DNA of 64,000 nt, taken from contig OX621252.1 of NCBI GenBank assembly GCA_951640165.1, forward strand, positions 29,719,934-29,783,933. Direction: 5' to 3'. Made by a program: the position numbers and the translations under genes. This DNA comes from Pseudoips prasinana. Its lineage: Eukaryota; Arthropoda; Insecta; Lepidoptera; Nolidae. Each line of letters starts with the position of its first letter. Positions within the stretch are counted from its first letter, which is position 1. Below are positions 54,301 through 64,000 of the stretch, one piece after another. A model generated the notes under the pieces. The model had not been told where the DNA came from. It ran no database searches and saw only the letters and a list, made by a program, of their open reading frames with translations.

Positions 54301-54359
54301 TTTCGGATATATCCGATAATTCGGATAGATATTCCTGATTACTAGAAGGTTTTGTAGTA

Positions 54360-54603
54360 CCGGTTGGCGTGGTTGGCAAATGCTTGCCTTTCACGCCGCA
54401 GGTCGTTCGATTCCCACCTAGGACGAATATTTGTGTGCATGAACGTATGTTTGTTATGAGTCTGGGTGTATTTATCTATATAAGTATGTATTTAAAAGCG
54501 AAAGGTATTATGTGGTATATCAAATATCTGGTTAGTACAAGCTGTGCTTAGTTTGGGATCAGATGGCCGTGTGTGAATAATGTTCCAGAATATTATTATT
54601 ATC
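54360..54603 (+). mobile_element. tRNA-derived SINE, family A, full length
   Basis: CGGTTGGCGTGGTTGGCAAA, CTTTCACGCCGCAGGTCG, a B box missing a few bases (GTTCGATTCCCACC), TGTTATGAGTCTGGGTGTAT, GATCAGATGGCCGTGTGTGA. Confidence 0.87.
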
Positions 54604-55079
54604 ATAAAAAGTTTTTAGTTCGTTCGTCTCTCTATTTTTATATTCACTAACTTGCGTTCGATTCTCCCAATTTTCAGAACGCTCTCGTCACTCATTCGCC
54701 AGTTTACTCTCCGAGTCCAGCGTGCGTAAAAAAGTTTTCCTTGAAAAGCATAAAATTGTATCAATGGTGAAGTAGGTACTCGTAGATACTTATCCCATTT
54801 ATTTGTATCAAGGATTTCCCTACAAATCACGCAGCAAGTCTCCTTAAATCATTGGTACACAATGCACCAAAATTCATGGGATTTAGTCCTTTGTTCGCAA
54901 GCTGCTACGCATCCTCTCAACTGCCAATGTTTATGCCAACAGTGGATATACTCAGTATATGTATACTTATAATATAATACCAACAGTCCTTAAGCTTCGG
55001 TTTAACATGTTTGTTTCTTACGAGAACGCCTGCTTTAGGGTATTAAAACCCCGGCATAGTAGAGGCTTTACAAAAATGG
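54604..55079. other. No gene seen
   Basis: Unassigned. Confidence 0.5.
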
Positions 55080-55262
55080 CTGCGCGTGTGGCGCAGCGGT
55101 TAAGATGTCGCCTTGCCAACTTCGTTCCCGCATCAGACAACAGTTTGTGTTACACATAACTAGTTATTCTGAGACTGGGTGTACTTTGTAATCATCAATT
55201 ATATCTTAAAGTACCCTGAGACACAGGAATAGTTTCGCTAGTGCGGGTTTTGTCTTTAAAAA
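55080..55262 (+). mobile_element. tRNA-derived SINE, family C
   Basis: GCGTGTGGCGCAGCGGTTAA (A box), GATGTCGCCTTGCC, GAGACTGGGTGTACTTTGTA, AGTACCCTGAGACACAGG and GCGGGTTTTGTCTTTAAA. A reversed fragment of similar sequence follows at about 55272-55350. Confidence 0.8.
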
Positions 55263-55438
55263 GGATATGGATACATATCACACCCAGACTCAGGACAAGA
55301 ACGGGTCACACAAATACTTAGTTGCCCTGTGTGGGATTCAAACCTCGAATGTGAGGATGTTAATGTGTTCGTGTAGACACGAGGCTGCTCACCTTAGGCA
55401 AGAGCAAGGGATTAAAATTATTTTTTTCTGTGTCTAAG

Positions 55439-55569
55439 GTACAGACGCCAGCACATCAATCTGTCAAATTTCTTCAATTGAAATTGAACCTTATGCTTAT
55501 GTCATAAAGTTGAAAATCGATAAAAGAAATTTGACAGATTGGTGTAGGTGGATATACTGGCGTCTGTAC
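55439..55569. mobile_element. MITE, GTACAGACGCC family, copy 5 (reverse)
   Basis: GTACAGACGCCAGCACATCA to CTGGCGTCTGTAC. The centre (TTGAACCTTATGCTTATGTC) is inverted relative to other copies. About 10 bases are missing inside the left arm. Confidence 0.88.
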
Positions 55570-56339
55570 CTTAAATTGTATTGTTTTTGTAATAGTTTTT
55601 ATTTTACCAACCCTTTTGGCGACTGGTTTTGGTCGAAAATTTAAAAACATGCTTAATATTGGTACGTTTTATGCTAAGATTATTTTCTGATCATAACAAA
55701 ATTTACATCGGACAACCTCGTAGACTCATTCAAATAAAGAAATAATAAATCTAAACCTTTCAGACGTCAGAGTTATCAGTTTACATTTACTAAAAAATGG
55801 TATTTCGTGTATCCTTCTTTTTAAAGTCGGTTAAATATAAACGTTCCGGCCCCATTCCCTAGTAACACCAAATTATTATAGTATCACTCAAACTATTGAA
55901 CGGGGCGATAAGGGGTGTACATTAGAGGCAATTTTGAAACTAATTACATACCCTTCCGCCCACAAATCATGGGCGCACAAAACATCGAAATTCGGCGGTA
56001 TAGAATTCCTTCCCAATATAGGCGGGGAATTTGACTAATGTTACCAAATTAGAATTTTTGTTATGGTTACAAAAAAAATGGCATTTTTGTAATATTGGTG
56101 TTGGATATGTTTCACAAATCTTGTTTGATATATGATATTATTATTTTATTATTATTAAAAGGCAATATTGAGGAAAATTTATTATTAATTAGCATGTTTT
56201 AATGTGGAGGCTATGACCGGTTATCGTGATCGACGTTATAGATGAAGTTTAAAATCTTTCGTTCAATCAGCTTCAACGTTGAAAACCGATTCCGGACCGG
56301 ATTGAATGAATGATTTAGTAATTATTAACCTTCATGATC
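55570..56339. other. No gene seen
   Basis: Unassigned except 56225-56340, which has GCTTCAACGTTGAAAACCGA like the centre of the 40821 MITE. Confidence 0.5.
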
Positions 56340-56374
56340 GCCGATCAAAATCCGTAGAAGCAAGTATTTCAGCA

Positions 56375-56535
56375 TGATTAAATGAAAGGTAAATTGTGGT
56401 TTACGATTTATGACGTATTAAAAAAAACTACTTACTAGATCTCGTTAAAACCAATTTTCGTTGGAAGATTGCATGGTAATATCTGGCGTCTGTACATCAT
56501 ATATTTTTTTAGTTTTATCAGTCTCTTATTTAAGA
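56375..56535 (+). repeat. Internal part of the GCGGCCAAGTGCGAG repeat
   Basis: GTAAATTGTGGTTTACGATT, ACTAGATCTCGTTAAAACCA and ATCATATATTTTTTTAGTTT match 8850-9000. GGCGTCTGTAC, the end of the MITE family, is embedded at 56484-56494, possibly an old MITE remnant. Confidence 0.6.
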
Positions 56536-56942
56536 AGTTACAGAGGGAGGGGAGGGGGGGGGGACTCGTTTTACCAATACTCGTTTGTCAATGCCGGTAA
56601 ATAGTATTCATAGATAAGTTCAGTAACTGCTTAGAAGGAACATCGTGTAAAATGCACACGACCAATATTTATTACTTAAGCAGGACATACAGTATCTATC
56701 TTTGTCTATGTATTTGGTACATCATATATTTTTTTAGTTTTATCAGTCTCTTATTTAAGAAGTTACAGAGGGAGGGGTGGGGGGGGGGGACTCGTTTTAC
56801 CAATACTCGTTTGTCAATGCCGGTAAATAGTATTCATAGATAAGTTCAGTAACTGCTTATAAGGAACATCGTGTAAAATGCACACGACCAATATTTATTA
56901 CTTAAGCAGGACATACAGTATCTATCTTTGTCTATGTATTTG
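56492..56942 (+). repeat. Tandem duplication, two units of about 225 bp
   Basis: Units 56492-56716 and 56717-56942 are almost identical, each starting GTACATCATATATTTTTTTA and containing a G-rich tract (56543-56562, 56768-56789) and ending TCTATGTATTTG. Differences are confined to the G tract and a few bases (TAGAAGG/TATAAGG). Confidence 0.9.
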
Positions 56943-57451
56943 ACCATCAACAAACACCAAAGTTTAATATCTTACCAACGGAAACAAATCGCCGGGCCGC
57001 TCATAACTCATTGCCAACAATGGATGTAATTCATTTTGTTTGTACAATTGTATTTACTGAATGTTTGAGGAGCAATGTTTGTCGATAGATGGCGCTATTG
57101 TCTGAAATATTAGTTCAATTTATCGTTGTTGAGTAACCACTGTAACTGGGCCAATGCTGGACAATAGATGACCTACTAAGGTACTATTACTAGAATTTTG
57201 TACATTCATCAACATATATATTATATTAGAATGGCCAAACTCAATGGAGACTAGCCAGTTATACAGGAGATATCGTGGTACAGTAGAGTAAGCACAATTA
57301 CGGGTGCACTCTTTATTCCTTCATTTATATAGTCGGATGGGACGACTATCCGACATTAACGGAGAAGATCTGAGTGCATCGACAGCTTTACACACTCACA
57401 CTTTACATAAAATACATTCGGACTACTACTAGATGGTCTCCTTATAAATAA
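56943..57451. other. No gene seen
   Basis: Unassigned. Confidence 0.5.
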
Positions 57452-57757
57452 CTAGCTGTGCCCCGCGGTTTTACCCGCGTTTAACTTTATAAAATATCAT
57501 AGCTCCTCTCCCGTCGGTGATAGCGTGATAATATATATATGTTGACCCGATCTCTTAGTAATATTCATGCAAAACTTGAAGTAAATCCGTGCAGTACTTT
57601 TTGAGTTTAACCCGGACATACATACAGACAAACAGAAAAAATCTTAAACCTATATTTTTGGCTTCGATGTCGATAGTAGATCACGCCTCAAGTATCCTTT
57701 TTTAAAAATATTCAATGTACAGTTTTGACTTTCCTACGATTTTATTATATGTATAGA
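57452..57757 (-). mobile_element. Helitron (GTAGGAAAGTC type), complete
   Basis: CTAGCTGTGCCCCGCGGTTT at the 3' side (A before) and GTATAGA at the 5' side (T after). 306 bp, all landmarks present. Confidence 0.92.
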
Positions 57758-57777
57758 TGATAAAGGTCATGGAACAC

Positions 57778-57985
57778 CTGACACCACATCACCACATCGA
57801 GTCCCAAATTAGGCATCGCCTGTACTATGGCAACCAGACAACTGGTAAAAATCGTTATCGATTTCCAAAGATTTTCATAATCAAATAATTGTGCTCATCA
57901 CACAAAGATCAGTCCTGCATTGGGATTGAACGACCTCTGGCGTAGCAGTCAGGCTCACTAACCGCTACACCAATAGGCCAGTTCC
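57778..57985 (-). mobile_element. tRNA-derived SINE, family B
   Basis: GAGTCCCAAATTAGGCATCG, TATGGCAACCAGACAACTGG, GTGCTCATCACACAAAGATC, CATTGGGATTGAACGACCTC and ACCGCTACACCAATAGGCCA. Confidence 0.78.
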
Positions 57986-58053
57986 AATATCATTTTATGT
58001 CCCAACTCGTGATTTGGACCGTTCGCTATTTCTTTCAAATTGATATTTTATCA

Positions 58054-58372
58054 TCTATACAAATAAATAAAATTGGAGTGTCTGTTTGTAATATTGAAAT
58101 AACCGATTTTACTACATAAATATGAATATATATACGGTACATACACCAAGATAACATTTTTTAAAATTTTTGTCTGTCTGTCTGTCTGTTTGTTCCGGCT
58201 AATCTCTGAAACGGCTGGACCGATTTTGACGGGACTTATTACTTATTGGCAGGTAGCTGATGTAATAAGGAGTAACTTAGGCTACTTTTATTTTAGAAAA
58301 AGTCATTTATTTTACAAAAAAAAAAAACAAAATAAACTAATTAACACGCGTACGAAGTCGCGGGCACAGCTA
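58054..58372 (+). mobile_element. Helitron (CGAAGTCGCGG type), complete
   Basis: Starts TCTATACAAATAAATAAAAT, ends CGTACGAAGTCGCGGGCACA then GCTAG; A at 58053, T at 58373. 319 bp. Confidence 0.92.
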
Positions 58373-58390
58373 GTTAGAAATATTATTATT

Positions 58391-58654
58391 GAGGCGCTCA
58401 TAGCCAGATGCTCTCACCAGTCTGTAAGTGATTGGCGAGGTTAAGCATCTAGGCTCACGGTCAGTCCATAGATGGGTGACCGTCAAAGTGGTTTAATTTC
58501 TGAGCGTCTCCGTGCTTCGGAGGGCACGTTAAGTTGTCGGTCCCGGTTGTAGCCATTAGGCAACAGTCGTTAAGCCATGTCAGAGGCCTACTAGGCGGCT
58601 TGAACAACTCTGACACAAGGGTAACCACTGCCCTACGATAAGTAAGTAAGTATT
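58391..58654 (+). mobile_element. 5S-rRNA-derived SINE, full length
   Basis: GAGGCGCTCATAGCCAGATG, GGCGAGGTTAAGCATCTAGG, GGTCAGTCCATAGATGGGTG, GGCAACAGTCGTTAAGCCAT, ending (AAGT)n. Close to 21773-22036 throughout. Confidence 0.82.
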
Positions 58655-59081
58655 AGAAATTCTAAAAACGAATCTATTTGGGGATAGAATTACATATATC
58701 GCGTACGCGTTTAAGCTCTACTTATTAAACACGTGACTACATAGGCATAGACCATCGAGTTCTATGAGAAGCATCGCTTCGACAAGGGTTTGGATTTGGG
58801 TGAGTAGAACTTTTCCCGTATATAACATAAAATGAGCAGCAACATTTCTCTGTCCTTTGCGTTCGCAAGCCTTGCGTGTTGATAGGTCCAACAGTCTGTC
58901 GGACGTGTCATCAACAATAGCGTTTTTTTACTTCGTAAGTAATCACCGCCGCCAATGGTCAATCGCAACATCAGAGGTGCTGCAAGCACGTTGCTGGAGT
59001 TAAAGAAAGGAATAGGTTCGCTTCTTGAAGGTTTCCATGTCATACCGGATCGGAAATACCTCCGAAGATAAGCTTAGATAA
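58655..59081. other. Unrecognised open frame, probably not a gene
   Basis: A 93-codon minus-strand frame (58762-59043) begins with ATG and has normal-looking composition (…LTIGGGDYLRSKKTLLLM, TYQHARLANAKDREMLLLIL), but I recognise no domain. It may be a transposon fragment. Confidence 0.3.
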
Positions 59082-59240
59082 GATAATATAAGATAAGATA
59101 AGATAAGATATTTTATTTGTCCAAACAAGAGTATACACACAGTTTGCATGCAAGATAGTAGTAAACTTAAGATTTAACGGTCATGTTTGCCATATCTACA
59201 TGGCGTACAAATTTTCGTTAGGTTCATAGACCTGCACTAA
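59082..59240 (-). mobile_element. LINE 3' tail with (AAGAT)n
   Basis: Several AAGAT units (59070-59111), then ATTTTATTTGTCCAAACAAG and GTTTGCCATATCTACATGGC. Looks like a LINE 3' UTR in minus orientation with its tandem-repeat tail. Confidence 0.6.
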
Positions 59241-59782
59241 TATTTAATACAATGAAGTCAATTAATAAATTATATAATACTAATAAAAAAATATATATTA
59301 AAAGTAATGACAGAAAAGAAAATGTCGATAAAATAAATTAGATACAAATTTAAAAAATAGTATATATTGACTTATGTAGTGCAATTAGAGACTTACTTTT
59401 AAATATTCGTTAATGTCATAAAATGCTTTATCTATTAAAAAAATTCTAAGATGATGTTTGAGCTCATTTTTACTTTATTCAGGTCTTATGGATGAAACTT
59501 CCACTTCTGGCGAGTGAGGTTCAACAATAAAAATAAATATTCCTAGTTTAATGGTTATAGGAAGTAATGAAATTATCGGAACAGAATACATTTTCATAAT
59601 GCTAACTGTACTTCCGCTGTGTTGTAATAACTAATAAGTTATTCGTTTATTACTGCATATTATAGATGCCGTTATTTGTGTTATTAGTACAGCTTCTGCT
59701 CTTTGTTGGTTTGTTGTTAACATAGGGGTAATGTAGGAATTCTGAGATCAAATATACATGATTTGTATTTTACTAAAATATC
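59241..59782. other. No gene seen
   Basis: AT-rich, unassigned. Confidence 0.5.
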
Positions 59783-59829
59783 TGACGTGTAGTGAGACTA
59801 GGTAATATAAATAGTCTCACTACACGTCA
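59783..59829. repeat. Perfect inverted repeat, 18-bp arms
   Basis: TGACGTGTAGTGAGACTA at 59783-59800 and its complement at 59812-59829; 11-base loop. Confidence 0.9.
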
Positions 59830-59989
59830 CCCACGATAGCGTGGGTATGGTGGACTTCTTCTTCTTATCATATCGATGGTGAGAATTAGATTTATCTTCC
59901 CAAAATTGGGCAATGCTGATCGCTTATGGTGGACTATTACGTATTATTCCGGTCATGGTCAATAGAAACAATTTTTACTAAATAAAAAT

Positions 59990-60075
59990 CCAATGCGGGG
60001 ACCGAACCTAAAAAATTAGGGTGCCGAGGTAATCGTAAGGAATCGCTCTACCACTGCGCCATACGTGCAGTCAAT
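59990..60075 (-). mobile_element. tRNA-derived SINE, head fragment (family C)
   Basis: CAATGCGGGGACCGAACCTA (decayed B box) and CTCTACCACTGCGCCATACG (A-box side). Confidence 0.6.
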
Positions 60076-60241
60076 AAAAGTCAACGAGCTAGATCATAGC
60101 TTTAATTCTCTTTATAACTAGATCTGAGAAAGCACCTCCAATTTACAGAACACACTCCAGGTAATTGTTAACTAAAGTAGCTAGAAGTAAAATAGTCTTT
60201 ATTGGAACCCATATTTTATCTTAGGTATAAAATTACATTAA

Positions 60242-60377
60242 GTACAGACGCCAGCACATCCAGCTACCCCAATCTGTCAAATTTCTTAGATTTCTACTTT
60301 ATCACCTAAGCTTAAGGTTCACTTTCATATGGGGATATTTGACAGATTGGGATTGCTTGATGTGCTGACGTCTGTAC
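60242..60377. mobile_element. MITE, GTACAGACGCC family, copy 6
   Basis: GTACAGACGCCAGCACATCC to GATGTGCTGACGTCTGTAC, with one substitution in the right end. 136 bp. Confidence 0.9.
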
Positions 60378-60585
60378 AATGGGTCTTATATTTGCTGCTG
60401 CGATTCCTTCCAGACCACCTGAAATTATTTTAGTTGTGTGCACTGTTGATTGACTGCTTGTTTGGAGCAGTGGTAAAGGAAGTCGACCCACTAAAACCTC
60501 GGCGCCCACTTGATGCGTGTTTGATCTTTCCATAGAAGAACAATTAACCAGTTTAACCTAGATATTGTTTTGTATTGCACGTACA

Positions 60586-60702
60586 CACGGCTACACATCT
60601 AGCTACACATTACCAGTATAAGCTGATCTCTTGTTGTATAGGATTTCCATACAATGACAGGTTAGCTTATACTGGAAATGTATAGCTTGATATGTAGCCG
60701 TG
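60586..60702. mobile_element. MITE, CACGGCTAC family
   Basis: 117 bp. Left CACGGCTACACATCTAGCTA and right TAGCTTGATATGTAGCCGTG are inverted copies, continued inward by ACCAGTATAAGCT and AGCTTATACTGG. The layout resembles the GTACAGACGCC family but the outer bases differ. Confidence 0.82.
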
Positions 60703-61365
60703 ACCATCGCGACAGAGGACTATATACATAGGATCTCTTCATAAAAAATGCTCTTGGTGTTAGTAAGGTATCCAGAGCTTATCGGGGAAGATAGAAGCGT
60801 CATCAAAGCTCAAGTGATGCCATGTGTGAGACAAGCGGTAACTGCCTACGGTTACCGCCTTTCCTCAGCTGAGAAAAATGAAAGTATTTTGGTTAATTTT
60901 AGGTAATAAATAAAATAAATTTTTGTAAAGCATAAATTTTAAAAACGATTATTTTGTCTCGACTGACGTTGTTGGTGTGTCCGACTGTTCATGCAATACT
61001 GAACATACACCTAAAGCACACACCGATATCTTTACCACAAATTTTTAATATATATCATTGGTTTAAGAAGGGTACTCCGAAATTTCAATTAGAAAAATAT
61101 ATATGTAATTACTAAACTAATACCCTGAAACAGTTATAAATGAATTCAAATATTTTACATTTTAAAAAATATACATATACATACAAATTCACAAGTCTTT
61201 TAGCTTTGTGAATAAACGACATACTTACATTTCAATGTCACCTACCTCGACCTGTTTTGTGTGCATTCACCTTGACCGCTAAATAACCATTCAGTGGCCT
61301 ATTCAGTACTTTTCTATCTACTCTTATGATGTAGAAACCTATTTCTACACTACTCTATCTAATAC
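60703..61365. other. No gene seen
   Basis: Unassigned. Confidence 0.5.
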
Positions 61366-61476
61366 GGGCCGGTTGGCGTGGTTGGCAAGTGCTTGCTTTT
61401 CGCAGGTCGTGGGTTCGATACCCACCTAGGACAGATATTTTTGTGCATGAAGATGTCTGTTTGTACTGAGTCTGAC
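61366..61476 (+). mobile_element. tRNA-derived SINE, family A, 5' half
   Basis: GGGCCGGTTGGCGTGGTTGG, TCGTGGGTTCGATACCCACC (B box), GACAGATATTTTTGTGCATG, GTACTGAGTCTG; the rest is lost. Confidence 0.82.
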
Positions 61477-61880
61477 AATGACAATTTAATATGAAGGATA
61501 TAAAAGAGAAAATAAACTTTAGGACGCAAGCGAGCAAAATAATGTAGCCAAATACATAATAATATAATTCCATAATATTACTCTAACAATGCTAAGTCCA
61601 AAGTCCAAACCCGCAACTTTGAAGGCCCCAAACTATGATTTACGGTGACTCCTAGGGGAACTGAAGTAATTTTACGGTTCCCTCGTAACAATGTCTTCAT
61701 AATGTGCATGAATTGGGTGAATTACTAACTTTTTCATTGTCTTCATATAATGTAGGGTATTTCCTTAAAGTATTAAATAACAGTGATTAACACTTAGTCC
61801 AGGAGTGTTAGTCAAGACGGTTGGGTCTGCTTATGCGCCTGTATAAGCGATACTTATTAAACGATTTTTTATTAGCAGAT
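61477..61880. other. No gene seen
   Basis: Unassigned. Confidence 0.5.
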
Positions 61881-62127
61881 GGGCCGGTTTGCGTGGTTGG
61901 TAGAAGCTTGCCTTTCACGCCGCAGGTCGTGGGTTCGATTCCCAACCAGGACAGATATTTGTGTGCATGAACATGTCTGCTTGTGTAATTATTTATATAA
62001 GTATGTATTTACCAAAGAAAAGTAGTATATGTAGTATATGAGTTATCTGATTTCCATTGTACAAGCTAAGCTCTGCGTAGTTTGGTATCAGATGGCCGTG
62101 TGTGGATAATGTTATTATTATTATTTG
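61881..62127 (+). mobile_element. tRNA-derived SINE, family A, near full length
   Basis: GGGCCGGTTTGCGTGGTTGG, CACGCCGCAGGTCGTGGGTT, B box GGTTCGATTCC (exact), TGCATGAACATGTCTGCTTG, ATCAGATGGCCGTGTGTGGA, (ATT)n end. The TCCTGAGTCTGGG stretch is deleted. Confidence 0.87.
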
Positions 62128-62159
62128 CATTAATCATGGGTATGCAGTAATTTACTACT

Positions 62160-62655
62160 ACGTAACATCTTCTCGTCCCAAATACCGCTGTGTCTCACGT
62201 CGAAAGTCTGCGACCAGTGTGTGTTGCCTGTGATGACGGAACAGAGACGTGGTTGCTCACTATGGGCCTTATCAGACGGCTCAAGGTCACCCAAAGAGCA
62301 ATGGAGAGGGTTATGCTTGGAGTTTCCCTGCGAGATCAAATCAGAAATGGTGAGTTCCGCAGGCGAACCAAAGTAGCCGATAAAGCCGGAAGAATTGCCA
62401 AGCTGAAGTGACAGTGGGCAGGGCACATATGTACATAGCTCGTAGAGCCGACGGCCGCTGGGGCAGAAAGTTATACGAGTGGCGACCACAAACTGGAAGT
62501 CACAGCGTGGGTAGGCTCCCTACAAGATGGACCGATGATCTTGTGAGGGCCACTAGAAACCGCTGGATGCAGGTAGCGCAGGATTGGCAATTATGGAGAT
62601 CTTTGGAGAAGGCCTTTATCCAGTAGTGGGCGACTTTCGGCTGATATTTATTTAT
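62160..62655 (+). pseudogene. RTE-like LINE C-terminus, frameshifted
   Basis: 62190-62411 encodes RRLKVTQRAMERVMLGVSLR, DQIRNGEFRRRTKVADKAGR. After a stop and frame change, 62410-62626 encodes RRADGRWGRKLYEWRPQTGS, VGRLPTRWTDDLVRATRNRW, QDWQLWRSLEKAFIQ. This is the classic C-terminus of lepidopteran/insect RTE-like polyproteins. The 3' UTR follows to about 62655 (CAGTAGTGGGCGACTTTCGG). Confidence 0.87.
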
Positions 62656-63498
62656 TCTTGGAAGACCAACACCTGTTCCCCACATTAGGTTTCTTGAAGA
62701 TACAATGGTAACAAAGATAACAATATAATAAGCGACAAGAAGCCAATAGCAGGTCTTCGCTAATATGCAATATTTTAAGTTAGTTATGAACTAGTGTGAA
62801 CATTCTGGCAAGAAAAAAAACAAGACAAAACAATTTAATACTTAATAACAACAAATATTAGCCCTAATTAGTTCAAATATTTAAAAAAAAAGCTTGACTA
62901 AGTAACCGTCATGTCAAGCTTGCCATAAATATGCATTCTGTCTGTAACTTGTTGGTACTAGAGGAAGATGAATAGGATTTATTTGTCTTGCTGCTGCTCT
63001 AATAATGAGTCTTATTTAAAACTGTTTAAATTACAAAGCATCGCTTGACATATAGACGTAAGTTTTACTATCAGACCCTTATGAAGATATTGTTTTCTAC
63101 GTTCAGTTACAAAAATAATTAAAAGATCCACGGAGTTTCCCTCAGTAATATAGTTCTACGCGTTTTCCTTTTCCTCATAGATATGACAACAATATTGGAT
63201 TTACTCCGCGCTACCACCGCAATGGATAAATTAATTGAAAACAAACAAATACTCGTACACAGACAGGGAAGAAAAATAAAAAACAATTTTGAAATGATTT
63301 CTAGCTTATAAGTACTTCATTGAAATTACTACAATAATGAAAATAAGCAAAGAAGTGCCCCGGGATGTTTTATATTGCATTGTTAATTTCTGTCCTTGAC
63401 AAAACGGGTGCTGTAGCTTTGTAGCGTGTTTAGGGCATTGGATAGGCAGTATGTGTGTGCAAAACCCACTTAACTGTTGGAGTACCTAAGAAAACAAA
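62656..63498. other. No gene seen
   Basis: AT-rich, unassigned. Confidence 0.5.
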
Positions 63499-63721
63499 AA
63501 AAATATCCTCAGACACGGCCTATTGGTCTGAAACTAAGCAGAGCTTGTACTATGGTAACCAAATAACTGATGGATATACGATTTTTTTTGGTAAATACAT
63601 ACACCCAGATTCAAGACAAATAGATATGTTCATGCACACAAATATTTGCCCTGCGTGGGAATTGGACCGACGACCTGCGGCGTGAAAAGCAAGAATCTAC
63701 CAACGACGCCAACCGGCCTAT
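63499..63721 (-). mobile_element. tRNA-derived SINE, family A
   Basis: CTAAGCAGAGCTTGTACTAT, GTTCATGCACACAAATATTT, B-box complement GGGAATTGGACCGACGACC (mutated) and CAACGACGCCAACCGGCC. Confidence 0.82.
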
Positions 63722-64000
63722 CAGAGGTCTACTGATTTACTTTTTTACTCTCTCTTTTTAACTTATTTGTGAAACCTGTCACCAGGATATATCAGAGAAT
63801 ATCTATGCCACCAGGGTAATCTCTGCCCATTCCATAAAGAAATTATAATAATAAAAATGGCATAACATTTTACGCATATATACAAATATATTTGTGTTAT
63901 TATAGTATTTTTGTAATTTGTTTTATTATTAATAACTCTACACGGAATAAATATGTCTATACTGTTACTTTGGAGGAGGCCTTCACCCAATATGGGGTTC
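63722..64000. other. No gene seen; possible RTE tail at the edge
   Basis: Unassigned. GGAGGAGGCCTTCACCCAAT at 63972-63991 resembles the beginning of an RTE-like 3' end in minus orientation that would continue off the window. Confidence 0.45.

Noticed and set aside
58762..59043. 93-codon minus-strand ORF
   Set aside because: No domain recognised and no supporting context; lies between a SINE and a LINE tail.

Overview
The window is AT-rich, repeat-dense animal DNA with very little coding sequence. The repertoire points to a moth or butterfly (Lepidoptera): Helitrons ending in a GC hairpin plus CTAG, several tRNA-derived SINE families, a 5S-rRNA-derived SINE, RTE- and CR1-like LINE tails, a mariner and short MITEs. 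That assignment is an inference from repeat types, not from a species match.

Two host genes are supported. At 12230-13216 (minus) there is an uninterrupted 328-codon reading frame for a prostaglandin reductase 1-like medium-chain reductase. At 30 to 35 kb (plus) lie the first two coding exons of neurexin-1. The first (30110-30442) carries the start, signal peptide and the beginning of the first laminin G domain. The second (35273-35406) continues that domain in a frame that gives no long ORF. No later neurexin exon was recognised, so everything from 35407 to the right edge is probably one very large intron.

The rest is mobile DNA. The best preserved element is a mariner (25110-26397) with an uninterrupted 339-aa D,D34D transposase. 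Other dated layers are a DNA element with a broken gene inside a hAT-like MITE (2020-4357), a LINE inside a SINE (19 kb), a MITE inside a SINE (40.8 kb), and retroposons inside SINEs with target duplications (44 and 50 kb). Helitrons recur at about 5, 8, 14-15, 18, 27, 42-43, 47, 54, 57 and 58 kb, most with the expected A/T insertion signature.

The most unusual signal is structural. At least ten perfect or near-perfect inverted repeats (arms 18-73 bp, loops 8-35 bp) are scattered through the window. In some, the arms are parts of one SINE or LINE copied back in the opposite direction next to itself. This looks like strand-switching during DNA synthesis rather than transposon termini, and it is the observation most worth following up. 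No CRISPR array, operon, rRNA gene or convincing functional tRNA gene was seen.
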